Origin: JAJPKK01 sp963781195
Lineage (GTDB): Bacteria > Pseudomonadota > Alphaproteobacteria > Rhizobiales > Xanthobacteraceae
Direction: 5' to 3'
NCBI GenBank assembly: GCA_963781195.1
Contig: CAWAEZ010000017.1
Coordinates: forward strand, 21,073-85,072
Length of the DNA: 64,000 nucleotides
The translations under genes were made by a program, and so were the position numbers. Shown here piece by piece: positions 55,601 through 63,940 of the stretch. The notes under the pieces are model-generated. The model was given only the letters and a program-made list of their open reading frames with translations. It was not told the DNA's origin and did not search any database. Every line of letters starts with the position of its first letter. Within the stretch, counting starts at the first letter, position 1.

Positions 55601-55975
55601 GCTTCGCAGGCTGGTGGGCAGGTCGGCGTGGGCGGCATTGATCGCCGCCTGCACATCGCGCGCCGCGCCGTTGATGTCGCGGTTGAGGCCGAACTGCAAG
55701 TTGATGCGCACCGAGCCGACCGTGCTCACCGACGTCATTTCGGTCACGTCGGCAATCTGGCCGAGGTGGCGCTCGAGCGGCGTCGCCACGGTGGTCGCGA
55801 CGACGTCCGGGCTCCCTCCGGGCAACTGGGCGGTGACCGAGATGGTCGGAAAATCGACCTGCGGCAGCGGCGACACCGGCAGCTGGAAGAACGCGACGGC
55901 GCCGGACGCCGCGATCGCGAACGTCAGCAAAATGGTGGCAACCGGACGCCGGATGAACGGGGTCGAGATGCTCAT
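52679..55975 (-). CDS. mdtC: RND permease, MdtC-like
   Basis: Drug-type (HAE) permease. TM4 motif TGFVVDDAIVVLENISRHIE. ATG 55975 (MSISTPFIRRPVATILLTFA) overlaps the stop of the upstream permease as ATGA. An insertion of low-complexity sequence (residues about 780-830, Gly/Thr/Ala-rich: TSGGTVGGVQGTNAVAGTVS) is unusual compared with E. coli MdtC. MdtB and MdtC form mixed trimers. 1098 aa. Confidence 0.88.
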   Translation of the reverse strand: MSISTPFIRRPVATILLTFAIAASGAVAFFQLPVSPLPQVDFPTISVTAQLPGGSPDVVATTVATPLERHLGQIADVTEMTSVSTVGSVRINLQFGLNRDINGAARDVQAAINAAHADLPTSLRSNPTYKKVNPADAPILILTLTSDTLRQGQLYDAASTVLSQKLSQVDGVGEVVVGGSALPAVRVELNPNALYKYKIGLEDVRAALASTNAHSPKGAIETGDRHYQIYNNDQATTAEEYKPLIVAYRNGAPVRITDVGDVVDGVENLRNAGLSNGKPAVLVIIYRSPAANIIATVDRIYALLPELRASISPAIDLTPAVDRSTTIRTSLTEVERTLILSVVLVVLVVFVFLRSGRATLVPSVAVPVSLIGTFAAMYLLNYSLDNLSLMALTVATGFVVDDAIVVLENISRHIEAGMSRMEAAIRGSSEVAFTVMSMSISLIAVFIPILLMGGIVGRLFREFAVTLSVSIIISLVVSLTTTPMMCALLLRRTPHGQHGRFHRVTERFFDAMLRGYDRTLGWALNHPRLVLMVLLVTIGTNFYLYRIVPKGFFPQQDTGRIAGAIQADQSISFQLMRQKLQRFIDIIKDDPAVDTVVGFTGGAQTNGGFVFMSLKPIQDRKISADMVIRRLRGQLAQVAGASLFLQPVQDIRIGGRAANALYQFTLQADTVDELYSWAPRILAELQKVPKLTDVNSDQQNRGLETDITIDRDTAARLGISVAQIDNTLYDAFGQRQVSTIYNSRNQYHVIMEVEPKYWQNPETLKDVYVSTSGGTVGGVQGTNAVAGTVSGKSGTGTSTAATIAADAARNLALNSIGNTGKGAASTGAAVSTNAETMVPLSAVTHFAPGNIPLAVNHQGLFVASTISFNLAPGASLSDAVAAVNEVMTRLGVPASLHGTFQGTARAFEQSLSNQPWLILAALVAIYIVLGILYESFIHPITILSTLPSAGVGAVSALMLFNTEFSIMALIGIILLIGLVKKNAIMMIDFALDAERNRGLTSRQAIYEACLLRFRPIMMTTTAALFGALPLAFGLSEGSELRQPLGIAIVGGLIVSQMLTLYTTPVIYLYLDRFSLWLRGVPRHRPSPPVSGRALVPGE

Positions 55976-58900
55976 TCCGCCGGGCTCCCCCGCTCGGCGT
56001 CCCGAACCACGCTGTCCATGTCGAAGAAACGCTGCTGCAGGCGGTCGAACCACAGATAGATGACCGGCGTGGTGAACAGGGTCAGCACTTGGCTCACCAG
56101 CAGGCCGCCGACAATCGAGATGCCGAGCGGATGGCGCAACTCCGAACCGACGCCGGTGCCGACCATCAGCGGCAGCGCACCGAGCACCGCGGCCATGGTG
56201 GTCATCAGGATCGGGCGGAACCGCAGCAGGCAGGCCTGGTAGATCGCCTCGCGCGGCGGCTTGTTCTCGTTACGCTGGGCGTCGAGCGCGAAGTCGATCA
56301 TCATGATCGCGTTCTTCTTGACGATGCCGATCAGCAGGATGATGCCGATGATGGCGATCACCGTGAGATCGTCACCCGCCACCATCAGCGCGAGCAGCGC
56401 GCCGATGCCGGCCGACGGCAGGGTCGAGAGAATGGTGATCGGGTGCACGAAGCTCTCGTAGAGCACGCCCAGCACGATATAGACCGTAACGATCGCCGCG
56501 AGGATCAGCAGAAGCTCGTTCGACAGCGATTTCTGGAACGCCAGCGCCGCGCCCTGCAGCCGGATGTTGGCGCTCACCGGCAGGCCGATCTCCTGGCGCG
56601 CCTGCTTGATGGCGTCGACCGCGTCGCCCAGCGAATAGCCCTGTCCGAGGTTGAAGGATATCGCGGTGGCCGGAAACTGGCCGAGGTGATCGATCCGCAG
56701 CGGCGCCGTGCTCTCGCGCACCTTGACCACCACCGACAGCGGCACCTGCCCCGGCACCGTGCTGTTGCTGGTCGAGGTCGGGACGTAGATCGAGGAGAGC
56801 GAATCGAGGGATGACTGGAGCTTCGGATCGGCCTCCAGGATGACCCGGTACTGGTTGGAGTTGGTGAACATCGTCGAGACGATGCGCTGGCCGAACGAAT
56901 CGTAGAGCGCGTTGTCGATGGTCGCCGGGGTGATGCCGAAGCGTGCCGCCGTATCGCGATCGATGTCGATATAGGCGGTCAGCCCATAGGCCGAGATATC
57001 GCTCGAAACCTGTGAGAACTGCGGCATCGAATTGAGCTTGTCGACCAGCCGCGGCGCCCACACCGCGAGCTCCTGCGGGTTCGCATCCTCCAGCGAGAAC
57101 TGGTACTGCGTCCGGCTCACGGCGGAATCGATGGTCAGGTCCTGCACCGGCAGCAGGTAGAGCGAGATACCGGATACGTCCTCGGTCGCCTTGGTGATGC
57201 GCCGGATGATTGTCGACACGTCGGCGGTGCGCACGTCATGCGGCTTGAGATTGATGAGGAAGCGGCCGCTGTTGAGCGTGATATTGGTCCCGTCCACGCC
57301 GATGAAAGACGACAGGCTCTGGACGTCGGGGTCTTTCAGGACGACCTCGGCGAGCGCCTGCTGCCGCTCCCCCATGGCGGCGAAGGAAATCGACTGCGGC
57401 GCCTCGGAGATGCCCTGGATGAGCCCGGTATCCTGCACCGGAAAGAAGCCTTTGGGGATGATGATGTAGAGCCACACCGTGAGCCCGAGCGTGCCGAGCG
57501 CCACCAGCAGGGTCGCGGTCTGACGGTCGAGCACCCACCGCAGCGCCGCCGCATAGCCGTCGATCAGGCGGTCGAACGCCTCGCGGGTGACCCGCTGGAA
57601 CGCGTTCTCGTGCACCTCCCTCGCCGGCTTGAGCAGCTTGGCGCACAGCATCGGCACCAGCGTCAGCGACACCACCGCCGAGATCAGGATGGTGACCGCA
57701 AGCGTGATGGCGAATTCTCGGAACAGCCGGCCCACCACGTCGCCCATGAACAGCAGCGGGATGAGCACGGCGATCAGCGAGATGGTCAGCGAGATGATGG
57801 TGAAGCCGATCTGCTCGGAACCGCGCAGCGCCGCATCCAGGGGCGACTCGCCCTCTTCGATGTAGCGCGAGATGTTCTCGATGACGACGATGGCGTCGTC
57901 GACCACGAAGCCCGACGAGATCGTGAGCGCCATCAGCGACAGGTTGTTGAGGCTGAAGCCGGCGAGATACATGACGCCGAAGGTGCCGACCAGCGACAGC
58001 GGAACCGACAGGCTCGGGATGATGGTCGCCCGCGCGCTGCGCAGGAACACGAAGATCACGAGCACGACGAGCATGACGGCGAGCATCAGCTCGAACTCGA
58101 CGTCCTCGACCGACGCGCGGATGGTCACCGTGCGGTCGCTGAGCACAGACACGTCCACCGCCGCCGGGAGCGAAGCCTGCAGCTGCGGCAACAGCGCCTT
58201 GATGTTGTCGACGACTTCGATGACGTTCGCGCCGGGCTGGCGCTGCACGTTGAGGATCACCGCCGGCGACAGGTTCATCCACGCCGCGAGCTTGTCGTTC
58301 TGGGCGCCGTCGACCGCGTTCGCGACGTCGCTCAGCCGCACCGCCGAGCCGTTGCGGTAAGCGACGATGAGGTTGCGGTAGCCGGCCGCGCTCATCAGCT
58401 GGTCGTTGGCGTTGATGGTGGAGGCGCGCATCGGCCCGTCGAAATTGCCTTTGGGCGTATTGACGTTGGCATTGGCGAGCGTGGTGCGCAGGTCGTCGAT
58501 GTTGAGGCCGTAGGCGGCGAGCTTGCGCAGGTCCGCCTGGATGCGGACCGCGGGCCGCTGCCCGCCGCTGATCGTCACCAGCCCGACCCCGGGCAGTTGC
58601 GAGATCTTCATGGCGAGCCGGGTGTCGGCGAGGTCCTCGACCTGAGGCAGCGGCATGGAGTCCGACTTCAGCCCGAGCGTGATGATCGGTGCGTCCGCCG
58701 GATTGACCTTGGCATAGATCGGCGGCGCCGGGAGGTCCGAGGGCAGCAGGTTGCCGGCCGCGTTGATCGCCGCCTGGACCTCCTGCTCGGCGACGTCGAG
58801 GCTGAGTTTGAGGCTGAACTGCAACGTGATGACCGACGAGCCGGCCGAACTCGCCGAGCTCATCTGGTTGAGCGCCGGCATCTGGCCGAGCTGCACCTCG

Positions 58901-59100
58901 AGCGGCGCGGTGACCGACGAGGTCATCACGTCCGGGCTCGCGCCGGGATAGAAGGTCGCCACCTGGATGGTGGGATAGTCGACCTCCGGCAGCGCCGCGA
59001 GCGGCAGAAAACGATAGGCGATGATGCCCGACAGCAGAATCGCGACCATCAGCAGCGTCGTCGCCACCGGCCGCAGGATGAAGGGGCGTGACGGGCTCAT
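55972..59100 (-). CDS. mdtB: RND permease, MdtB-like
   Basis: 1042 aa drug-type permease: MSPSRPFILRPVATTLLMVA opening, TM4 SSGFVVDDAIVVIENISRYI, and LYESFVHPITILSTLPSAGI. It lies between the adaptor (4 bases upstream) and the MdtC-like gene (4-base overlap). The arrangement adaptor-permease-permease matches mdtABC, the basis for the symbols. Confidence 0.88.
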   Translation of the reverse strand: MSPSRPFILRPVATTLLMVAILLSGIIAYRFLPLAALPEVDYPTIQVATFYPGASPDVMTSSVTAPLEVQLGQMPALNQMSSASSAGSSVITLQFSLKLSLDVAEQEVQAAINAAGNLLPSDLPAPPIYAKVNPADAPIITLGLKSDSMPLPQVEDLADTRLAMKISQLPGVGLVTISGGQRPAVRIQADLRKLAAYGLNIDDLRTTLANANVNTPKGNFDGPMRASTINANDQLMSAAGYRNLIVAYRNGSAVRLSDVANAVDGAQNDKLAAWMNLSPAVILNVQRQPGANVIEVVDNIKALLPQLQASLPAAVDVSVLSDRTVTIRASVEDVEFELMLAVMLVVLVIFVFLRSARATIIPSLSVPLSLVGTFGVMYLAGFSLNNLSLMALTISSGFVVDDAIVVIENISRYIEEGESPLDAALRGSEQIGFTIISLTISLIAVLIPLLFMGDVVGRLFREFAITLAVTILISAVVSLTLVPMLCAKLLKPAREVHENAFQRVTREAFDRLIDGYAAALRWVLDRQTATLLVALGTLGLTVWLYIIIPKGFFPVQDTGLIQGISEAPQSISFAAMGERQQALAEVVLKDPDVQSLSSFIGVDGTNITLNSGRFLINLKPHDVRTADVSTIIRRITKATEDVSGISLYLLPVQDLTIDSAVSRTQYQFSLEDANPQELAVWAPRLVDKLNSMPQFSQVSSDISAYGLTAYIDIDRDTAARFGITPATIDNALYDSFGQRIVSTMFTNSNQYRVILEADPKLQSSLDSLSSIYVPTSTSNSTVPGQVPLSVVVKVRESTAPLRIDHLGQFPATAISFNLGQGYSLGDAVDAIKQARQEIGLPVSANIRLQGAALAFQKSLSNELLLILAAIVTVYIVLGVLYESFVHPITILSTLPSAGIGALLALMVAGDDLTVIAIIGIILLIGIVKKNAIMMIDFALDAQRNENKPPREAIYQACLLRFRPILMTTMAAVLGALPLMVGTGVGSELRHPLGISIVGGLLVSQVLTLFTTPVIYLWFDRLQQRFFDMDSVVRDAERGSPAE

Positions 59101-59104
59101 GAGG

Positions 59105-60509
59105 TCAGGGCGCGCTGCGTGACCGCCGCGATCCGCCCTGGGCGGCGCCGTCGGGCCGGCCTGCCGGAGGAGCAGTCGCTCCGGGCGCCGCTGGGGTTGT
59201 CGGTGCCGCGGGGGTTGCCGATGCCGCAGGCAGCGTCGCGCCGGCGGGCGCGGGTGTTCCGCCTTGCGATCCCGCTGGCCGTCCCGCTCCGGCCGGGCCG
59301 CCCTGCGCGTCGCGAACGACGACCTTTGCGCCGTTGCGTAACTTGTCGGCGCCGTCGATCACCACGCGGTCGCCGGCTGAAAGCCCCGCACGAACGGCGA
59401 TCCGCTCCCCGCTGCTCGGCCCGAGATCGACGGGTTTCACCGTGACCGCGTTGTCGGAACCGATCAGGTACACGAAGGTGCCGGGAGCGCCGCGCTGGAC
59501 GGCGCTGGTCGGGATCACCGTCGTCCCGCGCAGGGAATCGACCAGCAGCTGGATATTGACGAACTGGTTCGGGAACAGCTCGTCGTCCCCGTTGTCGAAG
59601 GTGGCGCGCAGCTTGACGGTGCCGGTGGTGGTGTCGATCTGGTTATCGACGGTCGCGAGCTTGCCGACGCTCAGCTTGGTAACGCCGGTGCGATCATAGG
59701 CTGTCACCGGCAGAATCGCATTGGCGCGCAGCCGCCGCTGGATCTGCGGCAGGTTATCCTCGGCCACCGGGAAGAGCACGCTGATCGGCTGCAGCTGCGT
59801 GATGATGACGAGGCCGTTGGCATCCCCCGGCGTCACGTAGTTGCCTTGGTCGACGAGGCGCAGCCCTGCCCGGCCGCTCACGGGCGCCACGATGTGGCAA
59901 TAGGCGATGTTCAGCTTCGCAGTGTCGATCTGAGCCTGGTCCGAAAGGATGTTGGCTTGGTCTTGGGCGACCAGGTAGGTCTGGGTGTCCAGCTGCTGGC
60001 GCGGAATCGCGTTGGTCTTGGCGAGATCCTGATAGCGCTTGAGGTCGAGCTGCGCCGTCTCGAGAAGCGCCTTGTCGCGCGCGAGGATTGCCTGCGCATT
60101 GGCGAGCGCCAATTCATAGGGGCGCGAGTTCGATCTCGGCGAGGAGATCGCCCTTCTTGACGATCTGGCCTTCCTGATAGGCGACGTTGACGAGGTAGCC
60201 GCTGATGTTGGATCGAATGGTGACCGTCGCCAGCGAGGTCACGGTGCCGAGCGCATTGAGAGTGATGTCGACGTCACCGGTCGCGGCCGTGGCGGCGACG
60301 ACCGGGGTCGGCCCCGCAAAGGCCGCACGGTTGGGAGGCGGCGCCTGGGGCGCCTGGCGTGTGTAGAGCCACCACCCGAGACCGGCCGCGACTGCGAGCA
60401 CCAGCAGCCACACCACGGGACGGCGCTTTTTCGGCGCCACCTGGATGGACGGCGCCGGCAGATCGAGCGGCTGTGTCCTGTGGAAATCCGTGCTGGTGCG
60501 ATCGTCCAT
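59105..60509 (-). pseudogene. mdtA: MdtA-like RND adaptor, frameshifted
   Basis: Amino part from ATG 60509 has a signal-anchor (RRPVVWLLVLAVAAGLGWWL) and the lipoyl half YQEGQIVKKGDLLAEI. The rest (from ALANAQAILARDKALLETAQ through the Pro/Ala-rich tail) is one frame over. The break is at GAGTTC (60126-60131); reading GAGTC gives AEIDSRPYELALANAQ and a continuous adaptor of about 468 aa. The barrel region has IVAPVSGRAGLRLVDQGNYV. The tail contains APAGATLPAASATPAAPT-like low-complexity sequence. First gene of the MdtABC-like operon. Confidence 0.85.
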
Positions 60510-60623
60510 GTCCCGCCACTCAGGTTAGCAGCCCGTCGTCCGGATCCCGGAAGAAACGGGTGGCATATTCCCAACGTCCCCCACCATCTTCCGAGCCGCA
60601 CCCGGAGACATATGGTGATCCTG

Positions 60624-60777
60624 CAAAATTGGACATTACGGCGGCCTTTCCACCCCATGACAAAGCGTCCATGTGGGCCGGGCAGCCGGGGGCCATGCGC
60701 CGGCATCATGACAGATGCCGCGGGGAGGCGCCAATTTTTAGGCAGCGGCACGCCAGCCGACGGCCCGGCTCGCCTGA
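60624..60777. repeat. Dispersed repeat of about 150 bp, copy 1
   Basis: Matches 63791-63940 in the same orientation. Longest exact block includes GCGCCAATTTTTAGGCAGCG; CCACCCCATGACA is also exact. On the minus strand both copies keep an open frame with PLPKNWR and VMGWKGRR-like words, so a small gene or gene remnant is possible. Confidence 0.8.
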
Positions 60778-60855
60778 GCGGGGAACCGATGTGAGACACT
60801 CCCCGTTGATGACGGGCGGTTCCCAACATGATCCCCGGCCCTCCGCGGGACCGCT

Positions 60856-60877
60856 AAAGCCCCGCCGGGGCTTTTTT
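60856..60877 (+). terminator. Rho-independent terminator without a clear upstream gene
   Basis: 7-bp stem AAGCCCC/GGGGCTT with GCC loop and a six-T run. No plus-strand gene precedes it; the repeat at 60624-60777 does. Confidence 0.75.
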
Positions 60878-60913
60878 GCGTTGCGCGCAGTCCCTGGGTT
60901 TTTTGCCTCCACA

Positions 60914-60958
60914 GTCCTTGTCCCGCGAGTCCTTGCCCCGCGAGTCCTTGCCCCGCGC
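60914..60958. repeat. Three tandem 15-bp repeats
   Basis: Units of the form TCCTTGCCCCGCGAG repeated three times with small changes, about 60 bases upstream of the sensor kinase start. They contain GAGTC sites. Role unknown. Confidence 0.7.
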
Positions 60959-61020
60959 TAGGCTTCGGGGCCGCTCCACTAGCGTTCGAGCCAAGTGCGC
61001 GGTTGTAATAGGATTATCGT

Positions 61021-62172
61021 ATGATACCCCCCCCATTTCTTTGTCCCATCTGCCACCAGCCAGTATTTCTTGACCGTATAGAGAATAGGTCTGATGGCCA
61101 GAGCGCTCTGATCTACGCGTGTTCCGCATGTCACGGGTCCATTCAGATCGCTGTCGGCAAAGCGTTCACCCTGGAGCCAGTTGTGCCGAAAAGACAAGCT
61201 GTGTGGGATGAATCGAAGCTTCGGCTTGCGATTGACGCCGCTGGAGTTGCGCTGTGGTCGTGGAACGTCGACGACGACACGCTGACGATGGATGACCGCG
61301 GCTATGCGCTTTGGGATGTTCCCCTTACGGATGTCGTTACTTTTGAAGACCTTTCCGCACGCATTCATCCCGCCGACCGGGATCGAGTGCGAGCAGCATT
61401 CTTTGCCACCAGGGGGCTCGCGGGCCTTTATGAGATTGATTTTCGCATCATGGTCGGAACCATTGTTCGATGGATATCTGCCCGAGGGCAGGGAGCGGAC
61501 GTGGGAATGGTTGGCCGGATCATGCTCGGCATCTTCATTGATGTAACCGGCCGCAAGCAGGCGGAAGAAAGCCACGAGCTTCTCGCAGGAGAAATGAGCC
61601 ACCGGGTCAAAAACCTCTTGGCGATAGCGACCGGACTCACCCACATCACCTCCCGTTCGACCAGCACCTCTAGTGAGATGGCTCAGGAACTCACCGGGCG
61701 ATTGACGGCCTTGGGGCGGGCACATGATCTCGTTCGACCCGTTCCTGGGAAAGAGGGACAGGCGGCGCTCTTTGGCGACCTGATCGCATTACTTTTGGCG
61801 CCTTATGACGACATGGGGGCCTTTAGCGGACGGGTGCGTGTATCGGTGCCACGCGTAGGCGTTGGAGAGAAGTCCGCGACCACACTCGCGCTTGTGGTCC
61901 ACGAGCTCGCCACGAACTCGCTTAAATACGGGGCTTTGTCGTCGGAAGGCGGCACGCTCGATGTGTCGTGTTCGCAGGAGGGCGAAGACTTGGTCCTGGT
62001 CTGGACCGAGCGCGGCGGACCGCCCGTCGTCGCCCCGGAAAGTTCCGGATATGGGAGCAAGCTGGTTTCGCGTGTGGTCACCGCCGAATTCGACGGGACG
62101 ATTGATCGCAACTGGTCGCCTGAGGGCGCGCTCATCACGCTGCGTATGAAAAAAGCGCTTTTGGCCATCTGA
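61021..62172 (+). CDS. Zinc-ribbon, PAS, HWE/HisKA_2-type histidine kinase
   Basis: 383 aa, no membrane segment. The amino end has a four-cysteine knuckle (Cys8, Cys11, Cys34, Cys37: CPICHQP and CSACHGS). A PAS domain follows (LRLAIDAAGVALWSWNVDDD through MLGIFIDVTGRKQAEE), and then the kinase core with phospho-acceptor in EMSHRVKNLLAIATGL. The ATP lid region is LVVHELATNSLKYGALSSEG and GYGSKLVSRVV. These traits match the HWE-like family common in Rhizobiales. The zinc knuckle is unusual. A cytoplasmic sensor of unknown signal. Confidence 0.88.
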   Translation: MIPPPFLCPICHQPVFLDRIENRSDGQSALIYACSACHGSIQIAVGKAFTLEPVVPKRQAVWDESKLRLAIDAAGVALWSWNVDDDTLTMDDRGYALWDVPLTDVVTFEDLSARIHPADRDRVRAAFFATRGLAGLYEIDFRIMVGTIVRWISARGQGADVGMVGRIMLGIFIDVTGRKQAEESHELLAGEMSHRVKNLLAIATGLTHITSRSTSTSSEMAQELTGRLTALGRAHDLVRPVPGKEGQAALFGDLIALLLAPYDDMGAFSGRVRVSVPRVGVGEKSATTLALVVHELATNSLKYGALSSEGGTLDVSCSQEGEDLVLVWTERGGPPVVAPESSGYGSKLVSRVVTAEFDGTIDRNWSPEGALITLRMKKALLAI

Positions 62173-62382
62173 TGAGATGCCGGCCACCAGGGGTACCAGA
62201 ATAACGAAGGCAATCTAGCGTAGACCTCGCTCGAAAACATCGCGCAAAAGTCGCAGGAAACCGCCAGCTTTTCCGGAAAAATGCGACCATTCGAGTTTGT
62301 TCATTAAAACCGTTTCCCCGAGAACACGCACTAAATGGTCGCACAGCCGATGCCGTAACTCGAGCTAGAAGTTCAGGAATCA

Positions 62383-62748
62383 ATGGTCATGTCCACGGGC
62401 GGGACTATTCGGATCACTCCGAGCTGGATTCCCACGATGTTGTTTATCGATATAGCGTGGGACCCGTTGGTGTTACTCACGCCCGAGCCTCGAGGCCCGT
62501 GGGGCGGTCAGCTTGCCCTCCTCGGAGGTACCGGCGACCCCAATAATGGCGAGTGGAGATGGATACTATTGCAGCAACAGCTTGAATTGTGGGTGCCGGT
62601 TCCGAATTCGGACGGACATAGCCAACTCATTGCAATGCTCGACCAATTCGTCATGCCACCGATTTCCGGAGCGACCGGCTCTGGCCGGCTGGTTGCAGGT
62701 TTGACACCGACAGCGTCGCCACCTCCCTTCGACTGGGCGGTTGCATAA
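62383..62748 (+). CDS. Hypothetical protein
   Basis: 121 aa, no recognised family. The ATG has AGGA 4-5 bases upstream. Rich in Trp, Pro and Leu (TPSWIPTMLFIDIAWDPLVL, GEWRWILLQQQLELWVPVPN); no signal peptide or clear membrane helix. It sits between the HWE-type kinase and the two leader-like genes, in a segment of lower GC than the rest of the window. Confidence 0.55.
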   Translation: MVMSTGGTIRITPSWIPTMLFIDIAWDPLVLLTPEPRGPWGGQLALLGGTGDPNNGEWRWILLQQQLELWVPVPNSDGHSQLIAMLDQFVMPPISGATGSGRLVAGLTPTASPPPFDWAVA

Positions 62749-62938
62749 CAATTTCGGGGCGTCGTGACCTCGCGGGCGGGCAGCCACATGCGCCCATGGG
62801 CGCGCTTCGCTTGCGCGAAACCAAACGCGCATGTTAATGTAGCAGCCTCGCTTGCGGCGACGATACGGGAAAACGCACAGACCTTAATTACTTATCCTGC
62901 ATGGCAGTGTCGTCGTCGATATCCTCGCGGAGGTTATC

Positions 62939-63385
62939 ATGCCCACGGATGACTTGCAAATTCCTGACCCGCTGGCGATGAAAGACGAGTTGGACACTCT
63001 CTCGAAACTCGCATCGACGCCGGAGTTCCTTGGACTGGTCAAGGACATTGGCGATGCCAACGATGCCAATCGCCCGGCAGTCGCCAAGGAATTGGCCACC
63101 ATAAACGAACTCGCAAAACGGGGTGTGAAAGTTCCGCCCGAAATGCGGCTTACTCTCCGTTATTTCGAGGAGCGACCCGACAAATCGGTCACTGCGGTAG
63201 TTACTGATACGAACGTGCTGCCGCCGACGCCGCCCATGGCACCCCCATCGCCATCGGGCCCGCTAGCAGCATCGCCCGCCCCATTGCCCCACGGCGTTAT
63301 AGCGTCCGGTTGGACCGTGTGCGCCACTACCGGCGCAAATACAGGCGGCGTTATCTCCTGCGCCAGCATCGGCAAGCTGGTGTAG
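62939..63385 (+). CDS. Possible NHLP-type RiPP precursor with Cys/Thr/Ser-rich tail
   Basis: 148 aa with a strong GGAGG 5 bases upstream. Residues about 15-90 are helical and end in LAKRGVKVPPEMRLTLRYFEERPDKS, the pattern seen at the end of nitrile-hydratase-like leader peptides (a short hydrophobic Gly-x-x-Pro-Pro turn followed by a beta segment). A Pro-rich linker leads to the last 25 residues, GWTVCATTGANTGGVISCAS then IGKLV, with Cys128 and Cys141 among Thr and Ser. Such tails can be cyclised in lanthipeptides. No modification enzyme is seen in the window. Assignment by eye; an ordinary small protein is the alternative. Confidence 0.5.
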   Translation: MPTDDLQIPDPLAMKDELDTLSKLASTPEFLGLVKDIGDANDANRPAVAKELATINELAKRGVKVPPEMRLTLRYFEERPDKSVTAVVTDTNVLPPTPPMAPPSPSGPLAASPAPLPHGVIASGWTVCATTGANTGGVISCASIGKLV

Positions 63386-63387
63386 CC

Positions 63388-63765
63388 ATGGAAGACAAGC
63401 CCAACGATATTCAGAAGGTGATCCGGGAAGCGCTGGGCGAATTGCATTCGTTCGCGGCTAGCGCTTCCTTTAGGCGGCTACTCGATGAAATGAGCGCAGT
63501 GTTGCCGGCGCAGAGGCACGATTTCGTTCGCGATGTTATACTTGACGATGCAGCTCTTGAGGCTCGGGGTATTTTTATGCCTCCGGGTGTCGAGTTGCAG
63601 CGTTCCGCGTTTGCCGATGACCGGCCCACGCTTTTTTGTATGACGAAGCATCTTCCGGAAGGGGTTGTTTGGGAGAAGGTTACATTGACCTTTGATAATT
63701 TAAGTGGAGATCCAGCTATTCGGTTTGCTGATGTCAATGCGTCCGCTTCACCGGTCCAGGTTTAG
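63388..63765 (+). CDS. NHLP-like small protein, second copy
   Basis: 125 aa, ATG 2 bases after the previous stop, so probably coupled. It resembles its neighbour in layout: a helical part (VIREALGELHSFAASASFRR) then ALEARGIFMPPGVELQRSAF and DDRPTLFCMTKHLPEG, the same Gly-x-x-Pro-Pro turn. It lacks the Cys/Thr-rich tail. It could be an uncut leader-like partner or an immunity/chaperone protein; function unknown. Confidence 0.55.
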   Translation: MEDKPNDIQKVIREALGELHSFAASASFRRLLDEMSAVLPAQRHDFVRDVILDDAALEARGIFMPPGVELQRSAFADDRPTLFCMTKHLPEGVVWEKVTLTFDNLSGDPAIRFADVNASASPVQV

Positions 63766-63790
63766 GTGAAGTCCGCGACCATGGGTGTTT

Positions 63791-63940
63791 CAAATTGGAC
63801 ATCCGGCGGCCTCTCCACCCCATGACAGAAGAGTCCGTGTGAGCCGGGCAGCCGAGGGGGCCATGCGCCCGTATCATGACCGATGCCGGGAAGCGCCAAT
63901 TTTTAGGCAGCGGCAAGCCCGCCGACGGCCGACCCGCCTG
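63791..63940. repeat. Dispersed repeat of about 150 bp, copy 2
   Basis: Direct-orientation match to 60624-60777, with roughly 80 percent identity by eye. Together the copies bracket the kinase and the three small genes. The remaining bases to 64000 show no gene I can support. Confidence 0.8.
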
